Shown: positions 29,159-38,069, numbered from the stretch's first letter. The stretch is DNA of 64,000 nt from Pseudomonas rhizoryzae (GCF_005250615.1 NZ_SULM01000010.1:186001-250000); one strand, 5' to 3'. Translations and numbers: made by a program. The notes: a model not told the origin generated them from the sequence alone.

Positions 29159-31288
29159 TCAATAACGCCAACTGACCGATGCCGTCACGCTGCGCGGTTC
29201 GCCGAAGTTGCTCTGGCCGTAGCGCGGCGATTGCAGGTATTTCTCGTTGGTCAGGTTGTCGAGGTTGAGCTGGGTGCTCCAGTGGCGGTCGATCTCGTAG
29301 CCGGCCATCAGGCCCACCAGGGCATAGGCGTCCTGCCTGGTGTTGTCGACGCCGTCGTACTGCACCTCGCTCTGCCATCTCAGGCTGCCGCCGACCTTGA
29401 CCTTGGGTGCCGTGGGCAGGCGATAGGTCAGGTTGGAGGTGAGCTGGTGACGGGGAATGAAGCGCCGCGCGCGCTGGTCGTCCTCGTTGGTGATCCACAG
29501 GTAGGTGTAGCCGCCGCTGAGTTGCAGGCCGGGCAGGATTTCGCCGGCGATCTCCAGCTCCAGACCCTGGCCTTCGAACGAGCGACCGTTGTAAAGGCTG
29601 CCGCCCAGACTGGCATCGTAGCCGGCATAGGTGGAAACGTTGTCCTGCTTGGTGTGGAAGACGGCGGCGGTGAGGCTGGATTTCTTGTCCAGCGATTGCC
29701 GCTTGACGCCTACTTCGTAGCTCTTGCCCTCCAGCGGATCGAGCTGCTTGCCACTCGGGTCCCGGTAGCTTTGCGGCGCGAAGATCTCCGTATAGCTGGC
29801 ATAGAGGGCGTACTGGGGATCGAGGTCGTAGACCAGGCCGAGGTAGGGTGTGGTGCGACCGTGGTTACGCGCGTTCTGCTCCACGTTGTAGCTGCTGCCA
29901 TCGCTGTCGGCGCTGAGCAGCCGCGCGCCGGCGAGCAGGTGCAGGTCGTCCCTCAGGCTGAAGCGTGCCGCGGTATAGAGGCTTTTCTGGCGATTGGTGT
30001 AGTCGGAGGTCTGCGCCGGGCTGGCCACATTGAAGTTGGACAGCGGCAGGGCGCCGTTCAGGGCATCCGCCAGGCTGACCTCGGCGTAGTTGAGGTTGGA
30101 GTCGTACAGCGAGCGTTCCTGGGTGCGCGAACGACCGGCATTGGCGCCCAGGGTGAGCTGGTGCTCGCGGCCCAGCAGTTGGAAAGGCCCGGTAAAGGAC
30201 AGATCGCCGATCAGGTCGCGCGTCTTGGCCTTGTACTTGGAAGCGAGTCCGTAGAAGGAATCCGCGCCGGCCCCGTTGACGCCCGCATACATATAGAACA
30301 TCTGGGTGTCTTCGCGATGATCCACGCCGGTGAGGGTCAGCTTGGAGACCCAGTCGTTGTCGAAGCGGTGCTCCCACTCGGCGAAGGCGCGCTGGGTGTC
30401 GACGTCCCAGTAGACCCACGGCTGGGCGATGTTCGAATGCACGCTGTGGTAATGGATGGCGTTACCGCTGGCATCGGTCAGCGGCAGGGCGCCCCAGCTG
30501 GCACCGTTGGCGTCGCTCTTCTGCTGTTCGAAGCCGACGGTCAGGGTGTCGCGCTCGCTCAGGTCGAAGGCCAGCAGGCCGGCGAAGATGTTCTTTTCCC
30601 GCGAGTAGCGATCCAGGTAGGAGTTCTTGTTTTCGTTGGCGTAGATCAGCCGACCGCGGACGTTGCCGGATTCGGTGAGCGGGCCGGACACGTCGAGGTC
30701 GAGCCGGCGCTTGTCCCAGGAGCCGGCGCTCAGGGTGACCTCCGCCTCGGGGGTATAGGTCGGGCGCTTGCGCACGAAGTTGACCGTGGCCGAGGGATTG
30801 CCCAGCCCGGTCATGACGCCATTGGCGCCGTGCAGGATGTCGATCTGCTCGTAGGGCGCGGTATCGATATCGCCCACCAGCACACCCCAGAAGAACGGCA
30901 TGCCAGCGCCGTCGTACTGGAAGTTGGTGATGTCGAAGCCGCGAGAGGTGAAGTAGGTGCGGTCGGTCTCGACCTTCTGCACGTTGATGCCCGGCGTGTA
31001 GTCCAGCACGTCACGCACGCTTTCCTGGCGGAAGTCATCCAGGCGTTCCCGGGTCACCGAAGTCACGCCCTGGGGTGTCTGCTGGTTGGTCAGGTTCAGG
31101 CGAGTGGTACCGGTGGTGGGCTTGCCCTGGTAGCCCTGGGCGACACCTTCCTGGGTCTCGATGACCGACGAGGTGATGGTATCGCTGGGGAGATCAAGCG
31201 GAGAATCCGCGGCCTGAACGAGCGGGCAGGCGGTGCCGGCAATGGCCGCCAGGATCCGGGCGGCCAAAGGGGCCAGGGTAGGTTTCAT
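29159..31288 (-). CDS. TonB-dependent siderophore receptor
   Basis: A 709-residue outer-membrane receptor of the FhuE/FpvA class. A signal peptide ends near residue 26 (PLVQA/ADS), and the plug follows directly (TPQGVTSVTRERLDDF, then YTPGINVQKVETDRTYFTSRGFD), then a 22-strand barrel ending SVSWRY with a terminal aromatic residue. There is no N-terminal signalling (STN) domain and no FecI/FecR pair nearby, so it is not a cell-surface-signalling receptor. Similarity to ferric-hydroxamate receptors suggests a coprogen- or ferrioxamine-like xenosiderophore, but the ligand is not certain. A candidate Fur site lies upstream. Confidence 0.92.
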   Translation of the reverse strand: MKPTLAPLAARILAAIAGTACPLVQAADSPLDLPSDTITSSVIETQEGVAQGYQGKPTTGTTRLNLTNQQTPQGVTSVTRERLDDFRQESVRDVLDYTPGINVQKVETDRTYFTSRGFDITNFQYDGAGMPFFWGVLVGDIDTAPYEQIDILHGANGVMTGLGNPSATVNFVRKRPTYTPEAEVTLSAGSWDKRRLDLDVSGPLTESGNVRGRLIYANENKNSYLDRYSREKNIFAGLLAFDLSERDTLTVGFEQQKSDANGASWGALPLTDASGNAIHYHSVHSNIAQPWVYWDVDTQRAFAEWEHRFDNDWVSKLTLTGVDHREDTQMFYMYAGVNGAGADSFYGLASKYKAKTRDLIGDLSFTGPFQLLGREHQLTLGANAGRSRTQERSLYDSNLNYAEVSLADALNGALPLSNFNVASPAQTSDYTNRQKSLYTAARFSLRDDLHLLAGARLLSADSDGSSYNVEQNARNHGRTTPYLGLVYDLDPQYALYASYTEIFAPQSYRDPSGKQLDPLEGKSYEVGVKRQSLDKKSSLTAAVFHTKQDNVSTYAGYDASLGGSLYNGRSFEGQGLELEIAGEILPGLQLSGGYTYLWITNEDDQRARRFIPRHQLTSNLTYRLPTAPKVKVGGSLRWQSEVQYDGVDNTRQDAYALVGLMAGYEIDRHWSTQLNLDNLTNEKYLQSPRYGQSNFGEPRSVTASVSWRY

Positions 31289-31335
31289 CGAGGTGCTCCG
31301 AAACGCGCAGAAGTGTATTGAGAGTTATTGGCTAA

Positions 31336-31354
31336 AGATAATCAATTCTATTTG
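31336..31354 (-). promoter_or_regulatory. Candidate Fur box upstream of the siderophore receptor
   Basis: AT-rich AGATAATCAATTCTATTT in otherwise GC-rich DNA, 50-65 bases upstream of the receptor start. The left half matches the GATAAT hexamer exactly and the right half only partly (about 10 of 19 positions overall). Iron control is expected for this gene class, so the call rests partly on context. Confidence 0.42.
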
Positions 31355-31532
31355 TGCCCTAGAACTTTGCCAAGACTTTCAGATAGGACTTCTGATAACT
31401 GTTGCTTGAACGGTAGTGCAGCATTGCGCGAAAGGGTGGCCTGGAGGGCGGCGCGAAGGGCGGCGTGGCTCGATACTCATGGGGTGAGGCGCTGTTCGTT
31501 CGACGCTCGCATTCGCCTCGCCGGAGGTCACC

Positions 31533-31733
31533 ATGCGTACACCAAGAACAATTCGCTCCGTGCTCTTCATCGCCCTGCTGCTGGCGCTGGTCCTGGTGGA
31601 CAGCTGGCAGCCGCGCCCGGTACTCGCACCGCTATTGCCGGCCGATCCGGTCTGTACCCATGGCTACGCCCCCTACGGCTGCTATCCGGTACCTGCCAGG
31701 GGCGGCGATCTGGGTTGGCTGGAGCGGCTTTGA
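31533..31733 (+). CDS. Small membrane-anchored or secreted peptide (66 residues)
   Basis: Begins MRTPRTIRSVLFIALLLALVLVDSW: a basic start and a single hydrophobic segment (about residues 8-23), then a short proline-rich tail with two cysteines (CTHGYAPYGC). ATG 31533 has GGAGG five bases upstream, unusually good for a spurious frame. The gene ends seven bases before the convergent GGDEF/EAL gene. Not recognised as a named family; it could be a small exported protein or a signal-anchored membrane peptide. Confidence 0.6.
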   Translation: MRTPRTIRSVLFIALLLALVLVDSWQPRPVLAPLLPADPVCTHGYAPYGCYPVPARGGDLGWLERL

Positions 31734-31740
31734 GTGGCGG

Positions 31741-34281
31741 TCAGCCCTGCTGCGGCGCCTTCGCGAGTAGGGTAGGCAACTGGACATCGGCCAGGGCGAG
31801 ACCCAGGTAGCTGCCCTGGACTTCGCTGCAGTGCTGGGCGCGCAGCCAGTAAAATTGCCCAGCGCTCTCGACGCCTTCGGCCGCCACCGTCAGGTCCAGC
31901 GATTGTCCAAGGCTGATGAGCGCCTGGACGATGGCCGGATCGGCGCCTTGGTGCGTAGCGATGAAGCGTCGGTCGATACGGATGCCGTCCAGCAACCGAT
32001 GGCGCAGGAGTTCGAGGGCGGCGGAGCCACTGCCGAAGTCGATCAGGCTCAGCCGCACGCCTAAGGCCCTGAGCGCGCTCAATTGCGCCGGCAATTCGCC
32101 GGTGCTGTCCGCCAGCAGGGTTTCGCTGAATTGCAATTCCAGGCGACTGGGCGCGAGACCGCTGCGCTGTAGGGTTTGGGCGACAGTGTCTGCCAGCGGC
32201 GTACCACCAGCGATGAATTGGCGGGATGACAGGGTCACCGCGACCTTCAGCGGCGTTGGCCAGGCGGCCGCGTCGCGGCAGGCGGCCTCCAGCAGCCAGA
32301 GCCCCAGGGGCACGCTGAGCCCGGTCTCCTCGGCCAGCGGCAGGAAGGCGTCCGGCAGCAATAGCCCCTGCTCGGGATGCGCCCAGCGCAGTTGCGCCTC
32401 GAAGCCGCACAGGACATCGGTCTCCGGGAGGTGGCGGCGCAGGTAATAGAGGCGCAACTGGCCGAGCGGCAGCGCCTGGCGCAGCTCCTGCTCCAGTTGA
32501 CGCCGTTGGCTGAGCTGGGCGTCCATCTCCAGGGCGTAGAAGCACCAGCCGTTACGCCCGGCAGCCTTGGCCTGGTAGAGCGCGATATCGGCCAGCCGTA
32601 GCAGTTCCTCGGCCTGCATCGCCTGGCCGGGTGCCTGGGCGACGCCGATACTGGTGCCAACGCTGACCGTCTGGTCTTCCAGCACGATGGGGCGATTCAA
32701 GGTCATCACCAGGCGGGCGCAGATCTGTTCGATCACCGTCTTTTCCAGAGCGCCGACCAGGACCACGATGAATTCATCGCCGCCCACCCGTGCCACCAGG
32801 CCACCCGGTCTCAGGCTGGCTTGCAGGCGTTGGGCGATTTCCTGCAGCACCCGATCGCCGGCGGCATGACCGAGGCTGTCGTTGATCGGCTTGAAGCGGT
32901 CCAGGTCGAGGCTGAGCAGGGTCAGGTACGCCGGATTGCGCGCCAGATGGCTGGCGAGGAATTGCTGCAGATGCAGGCGGTTCGACAGACCGGTCAGGCT
33001 GTCATGCTGCGAGAGGTGTTCGATCTCGGCCTGGGCGGTGAAGGCGGCGGTGATGTCGCTGGCGGTGCCGCGATAGCCGGCGCCATTCGGCAAGGGGCGG
33101 GCGGTGATCTCGCAGACGCGGGGATGGCCCAGGCGGTCGCGGTAATGGCAGCGCAGCACCTCGCGCTCGTCGAGGCGATCGGCACTGGCGGCCAGCCAGG
33201 CGGCCAGGGTGGTGGTCTCCGGGCTGAACAGTTCGGCCAGGGAGCGGCCGAGCCAGCTGTGCGGCGTGTTGCCGGTGATCCGGGCGAAACGTTCGGAGAG
33301 ATAGGAGAGGCGCCCCTCGGCATCGACCTCCCAGAGCCAGTCGGACGCCGACTCGGCCAGGTCGCGGAAACGCTGTTCGCTACGGGTAAGCTCTGCCTGG
33401 CTGGCGATTAGGGCATCGAATTGCTGATCGAGCTGACGTGCCGAACTCAGCGCGTGGCGAATCAGCAACACCAGCACCAGGGCCAGGGTCAGAACCACGG
33501 CGAGGAACACCGGCAGGGTCTGGTGCAGCAGGTGAGCACCTGGCTGGGGCGGATGCCAATTCAGCAGCCAGGAGGAATCCAGCATCCGCATGGACTCGAA
33601 GCCGGAAAGGGGCGTACGGGAAGGTTTCAGCTCAGGCAGGCCATAGGTTTCGCTGAGATGATCGAGCTTGGCCTGATCGAGCACATTGACGAACAGCATC
33701 ACCGACTGCTTGCCGGGTACGGGCGTCACGCTGTAGCTGGCACCGGGCGTGATGGTAGCTGCGGCCACCAGGGCGGGCTGGCCGTCGACGCTGAACAGCC
33801 TTACCAGGCTTTCGGTTTCCCCGGGATGATTGCGCGTCGCCGCCAGCAGTTCGGTCAGATCGCCATCGAGCCACTGCCCGATGGGCGCCGTCGAAGGCAG
33901 GCCATCGATCACGGCGTAGACGGTTTGGTCCTGGGGGTCGAGGACGAATACGCCATTGTAACCGTACAGTTCGTAGGGGATGTCGCCGACATTGCGCTCG
34001 TCGTTGGCCCAGAACAGGTTGACCTTCAAATGCAGGTTTTTGTAAGCCTCGCCCCACTTGGCGTAATTGATGATGTTGTGGGCGATCTCGTATTGCACCT
34101 GCCCCAGGGTACGGGAGATGTACTTCTGCGCGCGCTGCTGAACGTCGGCATCCTGGCTGGTGGCGGTCTTGATCAGCAGATAGCAGCCCAGGCCGAGCAG
34201 GATCGGCAGGGCGCAGATGGCGGGAAACAGCCGCAGCAGCATCTGGTGGCTGCGGCGGGTAGCGACGGGAGCTGACGGCAT
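31741..34281 (-). CDS. Membrane CHASE4-PAS-GGDEF-EAL protein with degenerate EAL site (paralogue)
   Basis: An 846-residue protein with the same architecture as the one at 3290-5857: transmembrane segment near 18-35, CHASE4-like periplasmic domain (NIINYAKWGEAY), second membrane segment near 260-285, PAS, GGDEF and EAL. RVGGDEF is intact, while the inhibitory RxxD reads RPGG. The EAL domain has lost several catalytic residues: VTLSSRQ for VNLSxxQ (metal-binding N lost), LIDFGSG for LDDFGTG (one D lost) and IRIDRR for KID; AEGVE is kept. A phosphodiesterase role is unlikely, and cyclase activity or c-di-GMP sensing is more plausible (inference). Confidence 0.93.
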   Translation of the reverse strand: MPSAPVATRRSHQMLLRLFPAICALPILLGLGCYLLIKTATSQDADVQQRAQKYISRTLGQVQYEIAHNIINYAKWGEAYKNLHLKVNLFWANDERNVGDIPYELYGYNGVFVLDPQDQTVYAVIDGLPSTAPIGQWLDGDLTELLAATRNHPGETESLVRLFSVDGQPALVAAATITPGASYSVTPVPGKQSVMLFVNVLDQAKLDHLSETYGLPELKPSRTPLSGFESMRMLDSSWLLNWHPPQPGAHLLHQTLPVFLAVVLTLALVLVLLIRHALSSARQLDQQFDALIASQAELTRSEQRFRDLAESASDWLWEVDAEGRLSYLSERFARITGNTPHSWLGRSLAELFSPETTTLAAWLAASADRLDEREVLRCHYRDRLGHPRVCEITARPLPNGAGYRGTASDITAAFTAQAEIEHLSQHDSLTGLSNRLHLQQFLASHLARNPAYLTLLSLDLDRFKPINDSLGHAAGDRVLQEIAQRLQASLRPGGLVARVGGDEFIVVLVGALEKTVIEQICARLVMTLNRPIVLEDQTVSVGTSIGVAQAPGQAMQAEELLRLADIALYQAKAAGRNGWCFYALEMDAQLSQRRQLEQELRQALPLGQLRLYYLRRHLPETDVLCGFEAQLRWAHPEQGLLLPDAFLPLAEETGLSVPLGLWLLEAACRDAAAWPTPLKVAVTLSSRQFIAGGTPLADTVAQTLQRSGLAPSRLELQFSETLLADSTGELPAQLSALRALGVRLSLIDFGSGSAALELLRHRLLDGIRIDRRFIATHQGADPAIVQALISLGQSLDLTVAAEGVESAGQFYWLRAQHCSEVQGSYLGLALADVQLPTLLAKAPQQG

Positions 34282-34357
34282 GAGTGACCCAAAGACGCGT
34301 GGGAACGGCTGGCAGACGCCTCGAGTAGGTGCCGGGAGCGGAAGAGGGGGTCTGGCA

Positions 34358-34412
34358 ATTGGCTATTATCGCCAGCCAATAAAGGATGGTCCCCCGGCCA
34401 TCTGACCGGGGG
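34358..34412 (-). terminator. Two hairpins downstream of the DUF4136 gene
   Basis: CCCCCGG (34391-34397) with CCGGGGG (34406-34412), and ATTGGCT (34358-34364) with AGCCAAT (34374-34380), lie in the 162-base gap between the DUF4136 and GGDEF/EAL genes (same strand). The first is the likely 3' end of the lipoprotein transcript; U tracts are poor, so termination strength is uncertain. Confidence 0.5.
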
Positions 34413-34443
34413 CAGTACTCAGCCGCCTGGACGGTCGTCCGCG

Positions 34444-35028
34444 TCAGCGACGCGGCGGATAGTGGGTCAGCAGTTCCTTCACCAGGCGGTCGAAGGCGGC
34501 GCTGCGCTGCGCCGGGGTGGCGTTCTGATCGTCCATCAGGCGTTCCTCGCTGGCGCGCCAGACCAGTTTGCCGTCGCGACCATCGAGCATGTCCAGTTGT
34601 ACCGTCATCACTGGGTAGGTGACGGTCTGGGTACGGACATAGCTAGGACCCCAGGGGCTGGGACCCCAGCCGGGTCCCCAGGGACTGCCCCAGCCGCCAC
34701 CCCAATAGGGTTCGCTGTAGCTGACGCTCTGCTGGCGCTGGTCGAGGATGACGTACAGCTTGATCTTCAGGCCCGGCCGAGTGCCGGTGGCGGCGGGACG
34801 CAGGCCGCGCTGATCGAGGCCGGCGCTGACCGCCTCGCGCAGGCGTTGCTCGGTGAGGTCGCTGCGGACCCGCGGATCGTTGGGCCGGTACTCGATGGCC
34901 GGGTCCGCCCAGCTCCAGCTGCGATAGGCCGCGAAATCGCGGCTGGCATCGTAGTCGAGGTTGATGGGCATCCGCTCGGCGCAGGCCGCGAGCAGCAAGA
35001 CCGACAGCAGCAGAAGACAGCGTTTCAT
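34444..35028 (-). CDS. DUF4136 lipoprotein (second of a tandem pair)
   Basis: A 194-residue lipoprotein. Signal peptide MKRCLLLLSVLLLAAC with lipobox LAAC, then the DUF4136 fold: NLDYDASRDFAAYRSWSWAD, AVSAGLDQRGLRP and a Gly/Trp/Pro-rich loop (PYWGGGWGSPWGPGWG) before VQLDMLDGRDGKLVWRA. The start at 35028 puts the signal peptide at the N-terminus; an in-frame codon 27 bases upstream adds MSASPRGSF. Outer-membrane or periplasmic, function unknown. Paralogous to the next gene, 61 bases upstream. Confidence 0.88.
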   Translation of the reverse strand: MKRCLLLLSVLLLAACAERMPINLDYDASRDFAAYRSWSWADPAIEYRPNDPRVRSDLTEQRLREAVSAGLDQRGLRPAATGTRPGLKIKLYVILDQRQQSVSYSEPYWGGGWGSPWGPGWGPSPWGPSYVRTQTVTYPVMTVQLDMLDGRDGKLVWRASEERLMDDQNATPAQRSAAFDRLVKELLTHYPPRR

Positions 35029-35089
35029 GAACGACCCTCTGGGTGAGGCACTCAAGGTGCTTGGACTGCTTCAGGGACGACTTGTCCCG

Positions 35090-35701
35090 TCAGCTCGGTG
35101 GATAGCTGGCCAAGACGCGGCGGATGGTGTCGCGTAGCGTACGGGCGCGTTCGCTGCTGTTGCCGCCGGCGGACTGCTCCGCGGCCGAATGCCAGAGCAC
35201 GCGACCGCTGGCAGGGTCCAGCAGCTCTATCTCCAGCACGTCCACTAGGTAGGTCCGGGTGCGGGTCCGCGCCTGGCCGACCGTGGCGCCATAGCCGGGT
35301 CCGTAGCCGTAGGGGCCATAGCCGCCATAGCCGTAGTTGGTGTCGTAGTAGTCGGTGTACTGCTCGCTGCGTTGCTGCTGGGTGAGACGGGCGCGGACCA
35401 GTAGATCGGGGCGGGCACCATCGATGGCCGGGCGCAGACCGCGTTGGTCGAGCCCATCGGCTACCGCCCGCTGCAGGGTAGGGCTATCCAACCCGCCGCT
35501 GATCAAGGCGGCACCCGGCGCCCAGGCCCAGCTACGGAAGCGGCCCCAATCGATGGGTGTGGCCGGATAGGCGGCCGGGTCCTGCTGCGGCAGCACCGGC
35601 GCCGAGGCCTGCGGCAGGGCGCTTGCGACATAGGGATTGCTGCCCTGGCAACCGGCCAGGGCGAACAGCGCGAGCGACAGGCAAAGCAGGGGGCGACGCA
35701 T
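35090..35701 (-). CDS. DUF4136 lipoprotein (first of a tandem pair)
   Basis: A 203-residue lipoprotein: MRRPLLCLSLALFALAGC with lipobox LAGC, then the DUF4136 core (IDWGRFRSWAWAPG, AVADGLDQRGLRPA, a Tyr/Gly-rich loop NYGYGGYGPYGYGPGYG, VLEIELLDPASGRVLWHS). ATG 35701 has GAGGAG six bases upstream. The 12 residues that an upstream start would add lack conservation. The aromatic, glycine-rich loop differs in kind from the Trp-rich loop of its paralogue, though both are at the same place in the fold. Confidence 0.88.
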   Translation of the reverse strand: MRRPLLCLSLALFALAGCQGSNPYVASALPQASAPVLPQQDPAAYPATPIDWGRFRSWAWAPGAALISGGLDSPTLQRAVADGLDQRGLRPAIDGARPDLLVRARLTQQQRSEQYTDYYDTNYGYGGYGPYGYGPGYGATVGQARTRTRTYLVDVLEIELLDPASGRVLWHSAAEQSAGGNSSERARTLRDTIRRVLASYPPS

Positions 35702-35750
35702 GACCAGCTCCTCGAAGGAATGCCTGGGCCAGAGCATACCGTGCCCGGCT

Positions 35751-36503
35751 TCACTCTACCTTAGCTTGGCAGAGCCAATGCAGATATCGCCCCAGGCCGG
35801 CGAAGGCGGGATGTCGGCGGTGCGCCAGCTCCATGGCCACCAGTTCGTCGCCGTCAGCGCGGGCTTGGAAGTCCGGCGGCATGTAGTCGTGGAACACCCG
35901 CACGCCACTGCGGGCCTGGATCTGCCACTGGGACGCCAGCCAGGCTTCCACCTCGCGGGGATCGAGCGGCTGCTGCGGCGTGAGGCCACGTCCCTCGCCG
36001 GCATAGTGGCCGCGCCGGAGCTTGCGGAAATGCCCCTTGAGCAGGTTGCGGTAGATCAGGGCGTCGCGGTTGTAGAAGGCCAGGGATAGCCAACCGTCCT
36101 CGGCCAGGCAGCGTTGCAGTGTCGGCAGGATCGCCGTGGGCGTCTCCAGCCATTCCAGCACGGCATGGCAGAGCACCAGGTCGAAGGGTTCGGCGAAGGT
36201 GGGCAACTCTTGCCAGGGCAGCGCCAGCCAGTCGGCCTGGAGTCCGTTGTCGGCGAAGACCTCCTGGGCACCGGCGAGCATGGGTGCCGAGGGCTCGGCC
36301 AGGGTCACCGCATGGCCCTGCTGGGCCAGCCAGAGACTCATGTGGCCGAGGCCCGCGCCGATGTCCAGTACCCGCAGCGGGCGCGGCGGCAGTACCTCGG
36401 CGAGGTCGGCCTGTAGCACCGCCAGGCGGATGGCGCCCTTGGTGCCACCGTAGATGTTGGCGGCGAAGCGGGTGGCGCGGTCGTCGAAGAAGGTATCGCT
36501 CAC
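35751..36503 (-). CDS. cmoM: tRNA 5-carboxymethoxyuridine methyltransferase CmoM (SmtA-like)
   Basis: A 250-residue class I SAM-dependent methyltransferase. Motif I is VLDIGAGLGH (about residues 44-53), with acidic motif LAEPS and motif DLVLCHAVLEWL. The N-terminus DTFFDDRATRFAANIYGGTKGAIRL is diagnostic for CmoM, which methylates cmo5U at wobble position 34 to mcmo5U. It begins with GTG at 36503, overlapping the TGA of the upstream pyrophosphohydrolase gene (GTGA); the open frame further upstream lies inside that gene. Confidence 0.92.
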   Translation of the reverse strand: MSDTFFDDRATRFAANIYGGTKGAIRLAVLQADLAEVLPPRPLRVLDIGAGLGHMSLWLAQQGHAVTLAEPSAPMLAGAQEVFADNGLQADWLALPWQELPTFAEPFDLVLCHAVLEWLETPTAILPTLQRCLAEDGWLSLAFYNRDALIYRNLLKGHFRKLRRGHYAGEGRGLTPQQPLDPREVEAWLASQWQIQARSGVRVFHDYMPPDFQARADGDELVAMELAHRRHPAFAGLGRYLHWLCQAKVE

Positions 36504-36805
36504 GGCAGGAAGCGCCTCTCGTTGTCGGCCAGCTTGGCCAGCACCGCCTGTTCCACGTCCAGCCCCAGTTCGCTGCCCAGTTGCAGCAGATAGAGCAGGA
36601 CGTCGGCGATCTCCTGGCCGGCATGCTCGCGCTCGGCAGCGGTCAGCTCGCGCGCCTCGGCGTCGCTCTTCCATTGGAAGATCTCCACCAGTTCGGCCAT
36701 CTCGACACTGGCGGCCATCGCCAGGTTCTTGGGGTTGTGGTAACGCCGCCAGGCATTGGCGTCGCGGATGGCGTGCAGGCGGGAGAGCAGGGCGGGGAGA
36801 TCCAT
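36500..36805 (-). CDS. MazG-like nucleotide pyrophosphohydrolase
   Basis: A 101-residue all-alpha NTP pyrophosphohydrolase of the MazG/dCTPase (RS21-C6) family. The metal-binding motif is EMAELVEIFQW followed by EIADVLLYLLQL, giving the ExxE...ExxD pattern around residues 35-70. It likely hydrolyses non-canonical or modified nucleoside triphosphates. Translationally coupled with cmoM by GTGA overlap. Confidence 0.9.
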   Translation of the reverse strand: MDLPALLSRLHAIRDANAWRRYHNPKNLAMAASVEMAELVEIFQWKSDAEARELTAAEREHAGQEIADVLLYLLQLGSELGLDVEQAVLAKLADNERRFLP

Positions 36806-36926
36806 GGGCGTCCGGGCTTCGCGGAAAAGCTCATTCTCCCATGGCGGGTGGGCCCCTGTGGAGGACAGCCTGGCCAGGCTGCTTTACTCTGAATCGTCAA
36901 TCGAAACGCTGTCCGTTGGAGATTTC

Positions 36927-38054
36927 ATGAACGCTCGCCTGTCCGGCCTGTGCTGCTTGTTACTGGCGCTGGTCCTGACCACCGGCACCGCCCATGCCGA
37001 GAAGCTGTTGCTGGAAGGCACCCTGGGCCAGGCCACCGTGGTGGTCGAGCTCGATCCCAGTGCCAATGACGAAGCCTATGGCCGCTATTTCTATGATCGC
37101 TACCGGCGGGATCTGCGCCTGAGCGGCCCGGCGCAGTCGGGCGACCGCCTGCAACTGGAGGAGGGCGCTTCCTGGCAGGACAGCCCCAAGGCGAGTTGGT
37201 CATTAACGCGTGACCCTGATGGGCATTGGCGTGGCACCTGGAGCGGTGATGGCAAGACCCTACCCATCGCCCTGGCGCCGCTGCAGCTGCCGAACAGCTC
37301 CGCCGCGGATCGCTATCGCCAGCGGCTACTCAAGGAGGATCCCTACGAACTCCGCCGGCTGCAGGGCCTGACCCTGCAGCCCGGCGAGCGGCAGACCTTC
37401 ATGGGCCGCGGTCTGCACTGGTGGCGCGAGCCCCTTTCGGGCATGCGGCTGTTCACCGTGGAGGGTGCCAGTGAGGCGGCCAATGCCGTGCTGCGCGAAC
37501 GACTCTGGGCGGAGGTGGACGCCCATCTGAGCTGCATCGGCAGCGACGGCGAACACAGCCTGAAGGTGACGCCGCAATTGCTCACCGACCGGGTACTCAG
37601 CGTCAATCTGTTCAGCCAGTACAGTTGCAGCGGCGCGGCCCACCCGGATTTCGGCAGCGCGCCCCTGACCCTGGACCTCAAGACCGGCCAGGAGCTGGCG
37701 CTGGAGGATTTTCTCTGGCTGGGCCACGGCCAGCCGATCCGACCGGAGCCGGACGACCGCTATTCCCAGGCCCTGGCGGACTATCGGGAAAAGACCCTGG
37801 CACCCTGGGTGGTACGGCTGTTCAGCCGCCTCTATCCCGACCTGATGCGGGCACCGGCCGGGGGTGACGGCTGCGACTATCGCAGCGCCGACGTCTGGCA
37901 ATTCGCGCCCTGGTACCTGACGCCCAAGGGCCTCTACCTGGGCCCGACCTTCTACCGCGCCGCGCGCAACTGCGACGAACCCGGCGGCACCCTGGTGCCC
38001 TACGCCGAGGTGCGCAAGCATCCGGGGCCGCTGGTGGGATTGCTGCCGCGCTAG
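36927..38054 (+). CDS. Periplasmic protein with a DUF3298-like C-terminal domain
   Basis: A 375-residue exported protein. The signal peptide MNARLSGLCCLLLALVLTTG ends near TAHA/EK. The middle part is uncharacterised (beta-rich, DPDGHWRGTWSGDG). The C-terminal region FSQYSCSGAAHPDFGSAPLTLDLKTGQELALEDFL resembles the DUF3298/RsiV-type fold (Gly-Ala-His-Pro, then D-x-K-T-G). ATG 36927 has GGAGA seven bases upstream and places the signal peptide at the start. No functional partner nearby; it is divergent from the mazG-cmoM pair. Confidence 0.8.
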   Translation: MNARLSGLCCLLLALVLTTGTAHAEKLLLEGTLGQATVVVELDPSANDEAYGRYFYDRYRRDLRLSGPAQSGDRLQLEEGASWQDSPKASWSLTRDPDGHWRGTWSGDGKTLPIALAPLQLPNSSAADRYRQRLLKEDPYELRRLQGLTLQPGERQTFMGRGLHWWREPLSGMRLFTVEGASEAANAVLRERLWAEVDAHLSCIGSDGEHSLKVTPQLLTDRVLSVNLFSQYSCSGAAHPDFGSAPLTLDLKTGQELALEDFLWLGHGQPIRPEPDDRYSQALADYREKTLAPWVVRLFSRLYPDLMRAPAGGDGCDYRSADVWQFAPWYLTPKGLYLGPTFYRAARNCDEPGGTLVPYAEVRKHPGPLVGLLPR

Positions 38055-38069
38055 GGCTTAGGTTGGTGC

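Noticed and set aside
29105-31321. A 738-residue plus-strand open frame opposite the TonB receptor
   Set aside because: Composition of an antisense shadow; the receptor on the minus strand has a signal peptide, plug and barrel.
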